DNA of 11,360 bases from an uncultured Anaerococcus sp. (GCF_937934665.1 NZ_CALGYW010000017.1:1-11360); one strand, 5' to 3'; counted from the first letter of the stretch, positions 1 through 8,421 are shown. The notes: generated by a model from the letters alone, not told the origin. Translations and numbers: made by a program.

Positions 1-14
1 CCCGGTGGTTTTGT

Positions 15-653
15 TTATCTTTCTTCTGAAATTATATCTTTTACCTTCATCAAACGAGAGATGGTTGCTCTTTCGTTTTCTTCTAGTTTGGCTCTGATGT
101 ATTTGATTGTTTCTTCAAGATCTGGGATAGTTCTGTATTCTAGGGCATTTACCCTTCTTCTTGTTGATTCTATCTCATCTGCCATTAGCTGGGTTGTTTT
201 TTCAAGTTCAGCTAGTTCTAGGAGCCTATCTACTACGTGGTTTAATTTGAGTATAGCTTCATCTAGGCCAACACTTGTTGTCGCGTAGCCGTATGGGAAC
301 ATGGTTGCCTTGTCATTTACATTTACCTTAAATTCCATCTTAGGAATCCTAACACTCATGACGTTTTTTGTTTTTATATCAACGCCTACTTCCTGGGTTG
401 GAAAGCTTACCGCTTCTTCAAGGACTTCTGGGCTCATGAAGGCTGATGCCATGAGGAAGGATGCGAAGGAATCTGATAGTTCCTTTTCTACTTCCTCTCT
501 GAGTTTTTTATTTTCTCTGATTAGCTCTAAGAATTGTCTCATAAGCTCATCTTGCTTATCTTTTAATAGCTTATATCCTCTTTTGGCGGTGGCAAGTCTT
601 CCCTTTAGGGTGTTTAGGTTCATCCTAGTTGGGGTTACTTTTAATCTTGCCAT
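15..653 (-). CDS. ntpD: V-type ATPase subunit D (central rotor shaft)
   Basis: This 212-aa protein is the long coiled-coil shaft of the rotary V-type ATPase. Together with subunit F it sits inside the A3B3 head and passes rotation to the subunit C/K-ring rotor. The N-terminus (MARLKVTPTRMNL) is the family's conserved start. Residues about 12-75 form the first long helix, about 85-125 a short beta-containing middle, and about 126-205 the returning helix. That helix includes the family motif E-x-x-x-TRRRVNALEYRTIPDLE at about 160-180. The length is normal. The ATG lies 3 nt after the ntpB stop with only a weak ribosome binding site, so translation is probably coupled to ntpB. It is the last ntp gene visible, and only 14 nt remain to its left, so whether ntpH or ntpJ follow is unknown. 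The family assignment is very secure. Confidence 0.97.
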   Translation of the reverse strand: MARLKVTPTRMNLNTLKGRLATAKRGYKLLKDKQDELMRQFLELIRENKKLREEVEKELSDSFASFLMASAFMSPEVLEEAVSFPTQEVGVDIKTKNVMSVRIPKMEFKVNVNDKATMFPYGYATTSVGLDEAILKLNHVVDRLLELAELEKTTQLMADEIESTRRRVNALEYRTIPDLEETIKYIRAKLEENERATISRLMKVKDIISEER

Positions 654-656
654 AGG

Positions 657-2024
657 CTAGTCCATGTATTTTTCTATTAGGGCGTCGTCAATTCTCTTAA
701 GCTCTGATTTTGGAATTATCTTTAGAAGTTCCCAACCTAAGTTAAGAGTCTCTTCGATTGACCTATTTGTGTAATAACCTTGGTTGATATATTTTTCTTC
801 AAAGGCCTTGGCAAATTCTGCAAAGGCTAGGTCTGCATCAGAAAGCGCAGAATCACCTAGGATTTTTTGAAGTTCTCTAGCATCTACACCTGATGCGTAG
901 GCTGCGTAGATTTGGTTCATGGTATCTGCGTGGTCTTCTCTGGTTTTGCCCTTGCCTATACCCTTATCTTTAAGCCTTGATAGGGATGGTAGGATTGATA
1001 CTGGTGGGGCAATACCTTGGTTATAAAGTCCACGGTCTAGGATAATCTGTCCTTCAGTAATGTAGCCTGTTAGGTCTGGGATTGGGTGGGTAATATCGTC
1101 TTCTGGCATTGATAAAATAGGAATTTGGGTTATTGTTCCTGGTTTGCCACGAAGTTTACCTGCTCTTTCATAGATTGTAGAAAGGTCTGTATATAGGTAT
1201 CCTGGATAACCACGTCTACCTGGTACTTCCTTACGGGCTGCAGATACTTCACGAAGGGCCTCTGCGTAGTTGGTCATATCTGTCATGATTACTAAGACTT
1301 GCATGTCTTTTTCAAAGGCTAGGTATTCTGCACAAGTTAGGGCCATTTTTGGTGTTGATAGACGTTCGATTGCAGGGTCATCTGCTAGGTTCATAAATAA
1401 TACTGAACGGTCAATTGCTCCTGTTTTCTTAAAGTCATCCATGAAGAATTGGGCTTCTTCGAAGGTAATACCTATAGCTGCAAATACTACCGCAAAGCCT
1501 TCATCATCTCCAAGTACCTTAGCTTGTCTTGCAATTTGGGCTGCTACTTGGTTGTGTGGCAGACCGTTTCCAGAAAAGATTGGTAGCTTTTGACCCCTTA
1601 CTAGGGTGTTTAGGCCGTCTATAGTTGAGATACCTGTTTGGATAAATTCGGATGGGTATTCTCTTGAGACAGGGTTTATAGCTGTACCGTTTACGTCTCT
1701 TTTATCTTCTGGGATGATTTCTGGACCATCATCTATAACTTCACCAAGTCCATTAAAGGCACGGCCTATCATGTCTTCGCTTACAGCAAGCTCAAGTGGT
1801 CTACCTAAAAATCTTACTGATGTTCCTTCAAGGTTGATACCTGTTGATCCTTCAAATAGCTGAACCATGGCACGGTCTTTGCTTATTTCTATTACCCTAC
1901 CTCTTCTGTGTTCACCTGTATGAAGTTTTATATCTACTAATTCTTCGAAGTTTACTCCCTCAACGCCTTCAACAAGCATAAGAGGGCCAACTACTTCTGT
2001 TACTGTTTTATATTCTTTTAACAT
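657..2024 (-). CDS. ntpB: V-type ATPase subunit B (non-catalytic head subunit)
   Basis: This 455-aa subunit alternates with subunit A in the A3B3 hexamer of the cytoplasmic V1 head. It shapes the nucleotide site at the A/B interface without hydrolysing ATP itself. An N-terminal beta-barrel domain (about 1-75) precedes the RecA-like core. In place of a Walker A motif it has SGNGLPHN at 151-158, the degenerate form typical of B subunits. The signature PPVSILPSLSRL (340-351) ends in R350, which aligns with the arginine finger of E. hirae NtpB. The C-terminal helical domain is about 360-455. The ATG at 2024 has a strong AAGGAGG site at 2034-2040 that overlaps the last codons of ntpA. The gene starts 4 nt after the ntpA stop. 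Length and motifs are intact. Confidence 0.98.
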   Translation of the reverse strand: MLKEYKTVTEVVGPLMLVEGVEGVNFEELVDIKLHTGEHRRGRVIEISKDRAMVQLFEGSTGINLEGTSVRFLGRPLELAVSEDMIGRAFNGLGEVIDDGPEIIPEDKRDVNGTAINPVSREYPSEFIQTGISTIDGLNTLVRGQKLPIFSGNGLPHNQVAAQIARQAKVLGDDEGFAVVFAAIGITFEEAQFFMDDFKKTGAIDRSVLFMNLADDPAIERLSTPKMALTCAEYLAFEKDMQVLVIMTDMTNYAEALREVSAARKEVPGRRGYPGYLYTDLSTIYERAGKLRGKPGTITQIPILSMPEDDITHPIPDLTGYITEGQIILDRGLYNQGIAPPVSILPSLSRLKDKGIGKGKTREDHADTMNQIYAAYASGVDARELQKILGDSALSDADLAFAEFAKAFEEKYINQGYYTNRSIEETLNLGWELLKIIPKSELKRIDDALIEKYMD

Positions 2025-2028
2025 CCGT

Positions 2029-3786
2029 CTATGCCTCCTTTATTAGCTTGCTTATAGCTTGATCGATTTGAGTTTTAATTTCGTCAAATCTTTCTTTGTC
2101 TTCTTCGCTGATTAGTTTTAGTCTTGAAATTGATTCGTTAACTTCAAGGCCTTCTATTTCTTTTATCTCAACACCATTAGATAGGGCTTCTAGGCACTTA
2201 TCATAGTTATAAAGGATAAGGTCTAGCATCTTATCTTGCTTAGTTAAAGAACAGTAGGTGTCTATATCGTGGAAGGCGTTTTGTTGGAGGTAGTCCTCTC
2301 TGATTGATTTTGTTACATTTAGTTTTAACTTATCATCATCAGATAGGGCGTCACGTCCTACAAGCCTTACTACTTCTAGTAGTCCTGATTCTTGTTGCAA
2401 TAGACTCATGGCGCGTTTTCTCATAGTTGAGAAGTCTTCGTCAACATTTTCGTCTATAAACTTATCCATCTTGTCTTGGTAGAGAGAATAAGATGATAAC
2501 CAGTTAATAGCTGGGAAGTGTCTTTGGTAAGAAAGATCGTAATCTAGTCCCCAGAAGACCTTAACTATACGAAGGGTTGCCTGGGTTACTGGCTCTGACA
2601 TATCTCCTCCTGGAGGCGATACTGCTCCTATTACAGAGAGGGTTCCAAGATCTTCTCTATTTCCTAAAACTCTAACCTTTCCAGCTCTTTCATAAAAGTC
2701 CGCTACACGGCTGGCAAGATAAGCAGGGTAACCTTCATCACCTGGCATCTCTTCTAGACGACCACTCATCTCACGGAGGGCTTCTGCCCATCTAGATGTG
2801 GAGTCTGCCATCATGGCTACGTTATAGCCCATGTCTCTGTAGTATTCTGCAAGGGTAATACCTGTATATATAGAGGCTTCTCTCGCTGCTACTGGCATGT
2901 TTGATGTGTTTGCGATTAGGACTGTACGTTTCATTATTGATTCACCAGTTTTTGGGTCAACAAGTTCTGGGAATTCATTTAATACGTCAGTCATCTCATT
3001 ACCACGTTCACCACAACCTACATAGATTACAATATCTGCGTCTGCGTATTTAGCAATTTGGTGTTGAACTACAGTTTTGCCTGATCCAAATGGCCCTGGG
3101 ATAGCTGCAGTACCGCCCTTAGCTACTGGGAAGAAGGTATCTATTACCCTTTGGCCTGTTACAAGTGGCTCATTAGGGTCGATTTTTTCCTTGATTGGTC
3201 TACCTTGTCTTACTGGCCAATATTGAATCATGTTTAGTTCTTTATCGCCATCTTCTGTTTCTAAAACAGCGATTGTGTCAGCTACCTTGTATTCGCCAGC
3301 TTTTATGTCTTTTACTTTACCTTCTATGCCATAAGGCACCATAATCTTATGGGTTATAACTGTAGTTTCTTCTACAGTTCCTAGGATATCTCCAGCAACT
3401 AGGTCATCTCCGATTTTGGCTACTGGTTCAAATTCCCAAACTTTTTCCCTGTCTAGGGCTGGTGCTGTTACTCCCTTTTCTAGGAAATTTCCTGCAAGAT
3501 CTTCAAGTTTTTCAAGTGGTCTTTGGATACCATCGTACATTCTCTCAAGCATACCTGGTCCAAGCTCAACTGATAGAGGTCTACCTGTTGTTTTAACTTC
3601 ATCGCCAGGGCCTATACCAGTTGTCTCTTCGTATACTTGGATACTTGCGACATCTCCCCTCATCTCTATTATTTCGCCGATGAGCTTATCTTTTGATACC
3701 TCAACCACGTCATAGATATTAGCATCGGATAGGCCCTCTGCCTCTATTAGTGGTCCAGATACTTTAGTAATTTTACCTATATTCAA
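2029..3786 (-). CDS. ntpA: V-type ATPase subunit A (catalytic head subunit)
   Basis: This 585-aa protein is the catalytic subunit that binds and hydrolyses (or makes) ATP in the V1 head. Visible parts are an N-terminal beta barrel (about 1-70), the 'bulge' insertion that separates V-type A from F-type beta subunits (about 115-190), and the RecA-like core. The core has a perfect Walker A, GPFGSGKT, at 231-238 with K237, the catalytic glutamate E260 in GCGERGNEM, and the signature PAINWLSSYSLY at 425-436. The C-terminal helical domain is about 440-585. The start codon is TTG at 3786-3784, not ATG. It is supported by AAGGAG six bases upstream and by the family-typical N-terminus (M)NIGKITKVSGP. 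Full length, with no missing catalytic residue seen. Confidence 0.98.
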   Translation of the reverse strand: MNIGKITKVSGPLIEAEGLSDANIYDVVEVSKDKLIGEIIEMRGDVASIQVYEETTGIGPGDEVKTTGRPLSVELGPGMLERMYDGIQRPLEKLEDLAGNFLEKGVTAPALDREKVWEFEPVAKIGDDLVAGDILGTVEETTVITHKIMVPYGIEGKVKDIKAGEYKVADTIAVLETEDGDKELNMIQYWPVRQGRPIKEKIDPNEPLVTGQRVIDTFFPVAKGGTAAIPGPFGSGKTVVQHQIAKYADADIVIYVGCGERGNEMTDVLNEFPELVDPKTGESIMKRTVLIANTSNMPVAAREASIYTGITLAEYYRDMGYNVAMMADSTSRWAEALREMSGRLEEMPGDEGYPAYLASRVADFYERAGKVRVLGNREDLGTLSVIGAVSPPGGDMSEPVTQATLRIVKVFWGLDYDLSYQRHFPAINWLSSYSLYQDKMDKFIDENVDEDFSTMRKRAMSLLQQESGLLEVVRLVGRDALSDDDKLKLNVTKSIREDYLQQNAFHDIDTYCSLTKQDKMLDLILYNYDKCLEALSNGVEIKEIEGLEVNESISRLKLISEEDKERFDEIKTQIDQAISKLIKEA

Positions 3787-3798
3787 ATTAAGCTCCTT
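3784..3798 (-). promoter_or_regulatory. ribosome binding site that fixes the TTG start of ntpA
   Basis: AAGGAG, six bases (CTTAAT), then TTG. The ntpG stop codon TAA merges with the first A of this site. No in-frame ATG lies nearby that would keep the conserved NIGKITKVSGP start, so the TTG is well supported. Confidence 0.88.
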
Positions 3799-4109
3799 TA
3801 ATTTAGAATGTTGGCTCCGACTGCTTTTTCAACTGAACGGTTGATATCAGCAAGGCCTATACCCATTGATCCCTTGTTAGATGGAATTAGGATAATGGCT
3901 GGAGTCATACTTTCTCTGTATTTATCTATTGTTTCCTGACAAAGCTTTGCCATAGCTTCGGTTATAAAAATAACACCGTAGTCTTCACTGGCAAGCTTAT
4001 CTATTAGTTTTTTTGCGTCTTTTTCATCAATGGCTGTAAAGGCGTCAATTCCAATCGCCTTGAAGGCTAAAATCGAATCCTTATCGCCAATTACTCCTAT
4101 TTTATACAT
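3798..4109 (-). CDS. ntpG: V-type ATPase subunit F (rotor subunit, NtpG)
   Basis: This 103-aa protein binds subunit D to form the central axle. In related enzymes it modulates ATPase activity through its C-terminal helix. It has the family layout: a small alternating beta/alpha fold starting MYKIGVIGDKDS, a middle strand YGVIFITEAMA at about 44-54, and the conserved C-terminal segment IPSNKGSMGIGLADINRSV (75-93) leading to a terminal helix. The ATG lies inside the end of ntpC, and the two genes share the 8 bases ATGTATAA. The TAA stop runs into the AAGGAG ribosome binding site of ntpA. It was named by homology to E. hirae NtpG; other schemes call it AtpF/subunit F. No oddities. Confidence 0.95.
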   Translation of the reverse strand: MYKIGVIGDKDSILAFKAIGIDAFTAIDEKDAKKLIDKLASEDYGVIFITEAMAKLCQETIDKYRESMTPAIILIPSNKGSMGIGLADINRSVEKAVGANILN

Positions 4110-5136
4110 AAGTTTCTCTTAACCTTTCCCTAGTAAAGTCTTTTGGAAGTGAGTTTAACTTAGAGATAAATATTATCCTTAGATTTTTAATCTCTTGCTC
4201 CTTAGCTATTAGGTAGCCTAGAAGAACTTCTGGTCCATAGGTCATGGACTTGGCTTTTTTTGCAAAGTCCATAAAGTGATCGTCTATGGCTTTTTCTAGG
4301 TTAAGAAGATTTTCCGTATCAGACTTATCCTTATCAAGGTACTCTTCTAGATAGGAATTAATAGCAAGGCTTGATGTTCTTACTAAAATCCCTTCTATAT
4401 CTAGGCTTGCCATTTCTAGGAGGTCATCCTTATCCAGGTTTCCTCCCTCTATTAGAGAATCTCTCAAGTAGTCAAGATCAAGTTTTTGGCCCCTAATTCT
4501 TAAAAGGGTCTTGATATTAACTAGGTCGATACTTTCCTTGGTATAAGTTAGAAGAGAGTCAAGACCTGTAGCCTTGGCAAGGTCAAGTTCCCTTCCATAA
4601 TAAGACTTATCAAGGGATATGTCTATCATGGCTGGGTTTTCTGTTTTCCTATAGGCTTCTAGAGCTTTTTTGGCATAGACTAGGTAGGTATCTCTCTCGT
4701 CTTTTTCTAAAAGCTTATCTTCTATAAGTTCTTCATCACCTAGTTTTATAAGTTCTCTTTTTATATAGGCTGTGTCTATATTTGCCATTTTTGAGTAGAT
4801 TTTAGAATAATCTTCCTCTTGGATAATTTCTTTAACAACTAATTTTAGGTTATGAAAATTATATTTTTCGATTAAATACTGGCTGATATTTTTATCAGGA
4901 GTAACATCGGATACTTTTTCATAAACCCTTACTAGTTCCTTATTTAAGATTTCTTCATACTTCTCATCTCTGGCAAGATCTGCTATAAAGCTAGCGTAGG
5001 ATGAGTCGTTTAGAGCATTTATCACTTCACTTAAACTTCCATAGTCATTTAGTCTTTCAAGGTCTCGGGCCTTAAGCAGATCATCTTCGTATATCCTGGT
5101 GGATATAGAAGCTGCTATGAAGTTTTCTCTATTCAT
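4102..5136 (-). CDS. ntpC: V-type ATPase subunit C (d-type funnel between axle and K ring)
   Basis: This 344-aa subunit is predicted to be the funnel-shaped, all-helical adaptor that plugs the D/F axle into the membrane K ring (AC39/vATP-synt subunit d family). The translation is almost entirely helical and acidic, with no membrane segment. Family-like segments are the N-terminal FIAASISTRIYEDDLL and the C-terminal YLIAKEQEIKNLRIIF, close to the usual family ending. The length is slightly above the usual 330 or so residues. The start ATG overlaps the ntpE stop in an ATGA arrangement, with an AAGGAAG site upstream; the gene end overlaps ntpG by 8 nt. This family has low sequence conservation, so the call leans partly on operon position, but both lines agree. 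Confidence 0.94.
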   Translation of the reverse strand: MNRENFIAASISTRIYEDDLLKARDLERLNDYGSLSEVINALNDSSYASFIADLARDEKYEEILNKELVRVYEKVSDVTPDKNISQYLIEKYNFHNLKLVVKEIIQEEDYSKIYSKMANIDTAYIKRELIKLGDEELIEDKLLEKDERDTYLVYAKKALEAYRKTENPAMIDISLDKSYYGRELDLAKATGLDSLLTYTKESIDLVNIKTLLRIRGQKLDLDYLRDSLIEGGNLDKDDLLEMASLDIEGILVRTSSLAINSYLEEYLDKDKSDTENLLNLEKAIDDHFMDFAKKAKSMTYGPEVLLGYLIAKEQEIKNLRIIFISKLNSLPKDFTRERLRETYV

Positions 5137-5696
5137 ATTTCTTCCTTAGTAAAAAGTGCGTCAGATATTATTTTCTTGATTTCATCCTTTTCATAGTCAA
5201 GAATTGATGAAAAAGAGTTATCATAGGTTATATCGTTATCTTTTATGATAAAACCATCATCAGTAGTTTCGTTTGAAACCCTAAGTCCCTTTAGTTCACT
5301 AGAATTAAAGGCAAAGTCCATACCTTCTTTAAGGATTATTTCCGCTTTTGAATGTGGGAAGTCCTGAAGTCTATTTAGAACAAATCTCTTATAGGCTGGT
5401 CTGTCTAAATCTTTAAGTTTATCTAGGACCTTTGCTAAAACTTCGTCTATAAGCTCATTTTTTGCCTTTATTTTTATATCACGAGCCTTACGAGATGAGG
5501 ATAATTTCTCATTATCAAGGACAAGCTTACTTTCTTTTTCAGCATCTTTCATGATAGTTTCAGCCTCACCTTTTGCTTTTTCTTTAGCTTCGTTTAGGAT
5601 TTGGTCAGCTTCTTTTTTAGCTTCTTCTAATATCTGATTTTTTTCTTCTTCTGCCTTTGTCTTTATAGATCCTAATATTAAATCAAGATTAGTCAT
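5133..5696 (-). CDS. ntpE: V-type ATPase subunit E (peripheral stalk)
   Basis: This 187-aa protein pairs with the small NtpF (G/H-like) subunit to make the peripheral stalk that holds the V1 head still against rotation. Residues about 8-75 form a highly charged helix in which alanines recur with mixed 4- and 11-residue spacing (EEAKKEADQIL, then NEAKEKAKGEAETIM). This matches the right-handed coiled coil known for E/G stalks. Residues about 80-187 are the globular domain that contacts the head. The Ala/Glu/Lys repeats leave related short T/C-rich repeats on the plus strand at about 5560-5650; these are coding, not regulatory. The ATG at 5696 has AGGAT 7 bases upstream. It starts 15 nt after ntpK and overlaps ntpC by 4 nt. 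Confidence 0.95.
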   Translation of the reverse strand: MTNLDLILGSIKTKAEEEKNQILEEAKKEADQILNEAKEKAKGEAETIMKDAEKESKLVLDNEKLSSSRKARDIKIKAKNELIDEVLAKVLDKLKDLDRPAYKRFVLNRLQDFPHSKAEIILKEGMDFAFNSSELKGLRVSNETTDDGFIIKDNDITYDNSFSSILDYEKDEIKKIISDALFTKEEI

Positions 5697-5711
5697 AATC
5701 TTATCCTAATA

Positions 5712-6179
5712 TTATGCTCTTATAACAAGTAGTAGGGAAATAACAAATCCTAAGATTGCGTAAAGCTCAACCATTACAGAGTAGATCATACCTTTTACGA
5801 ATTCTGGTTCGTTTTTAGCTAGGATGTTGATACCTGCTATAGCTACCTTAGATTGTTTTACAGCTGAGAAGTAACCTACTATAGCTACTGGTAGAGCTGC
5901 CATTAGGAAGTATAAGCCATCAGCAAATGTCATATCTGGGCTTAGTTTACCCATGATAAAGAAGGCAATAGCAAAACCGTAAAGACCTTGGGTACCTGGT
6001 AGTAGTTGTAGAACTAGAACCTTACCAAACTTTTCTGGTTGTTCAACTGTAAGAGCTGCTGCAGCCTCACCTGTCATACCTGTTCCTTTAGCACTTCCCA
6101 TACCTGATAAGAGTGTAGCTAAAGCCATAGCTAAAACTCCAAATACTAATCCGCCATTTTCAACTAAATAATCTGTCAT
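5712..6179 (-). CDS. ntpK: V-type ATPase subunit K (proteolipid rotor ring, probably Na+-specific)
   Basis: This 155-aa proteolipid is built of two fused hairpins (four membrane helices, about 8-30, 52-77, 86-108 and 130-153). It forms the rotor ring that carries ions through the membrane. It aligns from end to end with E. hirae NtpK, one residue shorter at the N-terminus. It keeps every known Na+ ligand there: L60, T63 and Q64 (in LLPGTQGLYG), Q109, and the ion-carrying carboxylate E138 (in MVELYAILGF), corresponding to L61, T64, Q65, Q110 and E139. Only the second hairpin has the ion-binding carboxylate, as is usual for V-type K subunits. The ATG overlaps the ntpI stop (ATGA), behind a strong GAGGAG site at about 6187-6193. 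Sodium specificity is inferred from recalled family residues. Confidence 0.97.
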   Translation of the reverse strand: MTDYLVENGGLVFGVLAMALATLLSGMGSAKGTGMTGEAAAALTVEQPEKFGKVLVLQLLPGTQGLYGFAIAFFIMGKLSPDMTFADGLYFLMAALPVAIVGYFSAVKQSKVAIAGINILAKNEPEFVKGMIYSVMVELYAILGFVISLLLVIRA

Positions 6180-8098
6180 TTTCTTTCTCCTCTATTAATT
6201 ATTATTTGTTTAGTATCTTCTAACATTTCTCTAAATTTAACCCCGCCACCTTCGTAGAATTTGTTAAACATTTCTACATAAACTAGTCTTAAAGAGTGGA
6301 CGTAGGCTGATAAATAAGATAGGAACATATTAAATAGTTGGAATACTACAAAGACGATAATACCGCCTATAATTCCTCCTATGCCCCCACCAAAGAGCAT
6401 CTTAACAATTACGTTGACTGCGTAGGCTACAAAGCCTCCTGATAGAACTAGGGCCATAAGTCTAAGGAAGGATACAAAGTCTCCAACCCAAGAGGTAATG
6501 CCGTATAAATCATAAACTCCTGATCCTATCCTACCGCCAATTGACTCGGCATTTCTACCTGCAAAAAGCACTATACCAACCATACCTATACCCATAAGGT
6601 AAAGGCCGATTTTATTTTTGCTTAAAACATAATAGATAGGTCCTCCAACTGCCATATACCAAAATACTACATCATATACAGCATCCATTGGTTTGCCATC
6701 TCTTATATACATATAGGCTTTCATACCAAGAGCAACAAATAGGGCTATGCCACCTATGATAAGACTCATGGTAATAAGGGTGTTTATATCATTTTGTGTA
6801 TCTACCCAACCAAATGGTACATCTATGATACCACCAAAGACTGAACCAAAGATAAAACCAAAAAAACAAGCCGATAGGGAAATACCCAAAAATAGCTTGA
6901 CCATTTTCTCAGTTGACTTTGGAAAATCTTTTACCTTAAGAGCTACAATAGTCGCTATAACTCCCAAGAGTCCATAGCCTAAATCTCCTATCATAAATCC
7001 TGTAAATATACTATAAAAGATTGCCACCAATAAGGATGGGTCAAACTCATCATATCTAGGTAGAGCGTAAGTTTCTACGACTGACTCATAAGGTTCTACT
7101 ATCTTGTTGTTCTCAAGTATTATAGGCACCTTTGGGTCATCCTTAGAAGCTTCTTTGATATCTAGGATATACTTATCTCCTAAAACTTCTTCTAGGTCTT
7201 TTTTAAATCTTTCAGTCATAGTAGCTGGAAGATAGCCTTCTATCACATCCATAGACTTGGTTTTCAAGAAAAATTCAGCACTAGCTTCTTTTTTCCTTTC
7301 GTTTTCAAGGTAGGACTCATAAAGGTAGAAATCTTCTAAATATTTAGAAAAATCAGCAATCTCTGCTTCAAGTTTTTCTATATCCGCCCCAACAGTCTTT
7401 CTCTCACTTTCAAAATTCTTTAGACTATCAAGGACTGAACCTTCTGCCCTTACCCTAATCCTTACAAAACCAAATTCTCTAAGGATCTCTTTAAATTCTT
7501 CTTCTTCATCAAGGGAAGATATGGCCACTATGTAGCTTAACTTATCAGCCTCGCTATAGCGGTGGACCATAGACTCATCTAAGTGTTTTTCAACTAGAGT
7601 CTTCTTGAGTGTGTCATAAAATTGACTTGATATAGATCCAGTCTCCAAATAAACTCTTTTTGAATCATAGAGATTACTTAAATTTATATCAATATCCTTC
7701 CATGGACTCAAATCGTCAATCTTTTGGCTTAAGGCTTGCCTTTTTTCAACCAGGCCTTCCCTTTCTTTAACTAACTTAATCAACTTATCATAAATAAGGT
7801 CAAAATCAAAATTGCCGCCTGCCTTATAAACCCTATCAAGGTCTAATCTCTTTAAGTCAGTCTTTTCTTCACCAGCAAACTTATTTACAGTTTCTATACT
7901 GTAGTGAAGCTTCTCAAGACTTTCATCTAGGGCATTTAGCTTAGTTTCGTTTTTAACTTCTTTTAGATAGGATTCGCCTTCACTAATCTCTAGGTCGTTA
8001 AAATGCACATAGTTAAAATTTTGAAGAATATTTAATAGGCTACTACGCTTTTCTTCAAAGCTTAGAAGATTAAATTTATTCATCTTAACTATTGCCAT
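6176..8098 (-). CDS. ntpI: V-type ATPase subunit I (a-type membrane stator)
   Basis: This 640-aa stator subunit provides the half-channels through which ions reach and leave the K ring. Residues 1 to about 345 are a charged, helical cytoplasmic arm that binds the peripheral stalks. From about 350 on there are seven to eight hydrophobic segments. The last two carry the conserved arginines expected to face the rotor: R546 in SFLRLMALVLSGG and R604 in HSLRLVYVEMFNKF. The conserved FTGFMIGDLGYGLLG lies at about 365-379. The start at 8098 fits the family N-terminus MAIVKMNKF and has AAGGAT 8 bases upstream. It overlaps ntpF by 14 nt. A second ATG at 8083 (codon 6), one base after the ntpF stop, is less likely. 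Full length. Confidence 0.96.
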   Translation of the reverse strand: MAIVKMNKFNLLSFEEKRSSLLNILQNFNYVHFNDLEISEGESYLKEVKNETKLNALDESLEKLHYSIETVNKFAGEEKTDLKRLDLDRVYKAGGNFDFDLIYDKLIKLVKEREGLVEKRQALSQKIDDLSPWKDIDINLSNLYDSKRVYLETGSISSQFYDTLKKTLVEKHLDESMVHRYSEADKLSYIVAISSLDEEEEFKEILREFGFVRIRVRAEGSVLDSLKNFESERKTVGADIEKLEAEIADFSKYLEDFYLYESYLENERKKEASAEFFLKTKSMDVIEGYLPATMTERFKKDLEEVLGDKYILDIKEASKDDPKVPIILENNKIVEPYESVVETYALPRYDEFDPSLLVAIFYSIFTGFMIGDLGYGLLGVIATIVALKVKDFPKSTEKMVKLFLGISLSACFFGFIFGSVFGGIIDVPFGWVDTQNDINTLITMSLIIGGIALFVALGMKAYMYIRDGKPMDAVYDVVFWYMAVGGPIYYVLSKNKIGLYLMGIGMVGIVLFAGRNAESIGGRIGSGVYDLYGITSWVGDFVSFLRLMALVLSGGFVAYAVNVIVKMLFGGGIGGIIGGIIVFVVFQLFNMFLSYLSAYVHSLRLVYVEMFNKFYEGGGVKFREMLEDTKQIIINRGERK

Positions 8099-8408
8099 TA
8101 TTCACTATCCTTTCTACAAGGCAATCAACAGTCTTGGAGATCTTATCTAAATCAATCTTTTTAATCTCTTCTGCTTCTTCCCTCGCTTTTTCTAATACTG
8201 GTTTACTTTTTTCAAGGGCCTCGACTTTAGCCTCATCGACTAGTTTTTTTGCCTTAGCCTTAGTACGGTTAACATCCTCCTTATAGGATTCTTCCGCCTT
8301 GACTCTGGCCTCACTAACTAGGCTCAAAGCTTCATCTTTGGCCAAACCAAGTTCTTTTTCAGCCGACATCTCAGCCGACTTCACTTGGTTTAAAATGTCA
8401 TCAGTCAT
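8085..8408 (-). CDS. ntpF: V-type ATPase small peripheral-stalk subunit (G/H-like, NtpF)
   Basis: This 107-aa, almost wholly helical, Lys/Glu/Ala-rich protein is predicted to be the stalk partner of NtpE. Alanines recur at 3-4 and 11 residue steps over about 10-85 (AEMSAEKELGLAKDEA, ARVKAEESY, AKAKKLVDEAKVEA), as expected of a right-handed stalk coiled coil. The tail about 88-107 is probably the head-contacting end. There is no membrane segment. It is the first gene of the operon, as ntpF is in E. hirae. The ATG follows an unusual G7-TGA ribosome binding site at 8412-8421. Sequence conservation in this family is low, so operon position supports the name as much as the sequence does. Confidence 0.9.
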   Translation of the reverse strand: MTDDILNQVKSAEMSAEKELGLAKDEALSLVSEARVKAEESYKEDVNRTKAKAKKLVDEAKVEALEKSKPVLEKAREEAEEIKKIDLDKISKTVDCLVERIVNNGNS

Positions 8409-8411
8409 AAT

Positions 8412-8421
8412 TCACCCCCCC
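8412..8421 (-). promoter_or_regulatory. ribosome binding site of ntpF with a run of seven G
   Basis: Read on the minus strand, the leader is TAGGGGGGGTGAATT followed by the ATG at 8408. The GGGGTGA core can pair with the 16S tail, with a G-U pair replacing the usual A-U of GGAGGTGA. The seven-base G run (8415-8421) is unusual in this AT-rich DNA. It sits within about 13 bases of the start codon of the operon's first gene. Confidence 0.75.

Noticed and set aside
61..660. Plus-strand open frames opposite ntpD (and similar ones opposite ntpB, ntpA, ntpI and ntpF)
   Set aside because: They lie wholly antisense to well-supported conserved genes, lack ribosome binding sites, and give Ser/Leu/Phe-rich translations typical of reversed helical genes.
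8081..8083. ATG at codon 6 as the real ntpI start
   Set aside because: It lacks a well-placed ribosome binding site and removes the conserved MAIVK N-terminus. The ATG at 8098 has AAGGAT 8 bases upstream.
15..8408. A new kind of ATPase or defence system in the nine-gene cluster
   Set aside because: Every gene matches a standard V-type ATPase subunit in the known ntpFIKECGABD order. No extra, fused or missing gene is seen within it.
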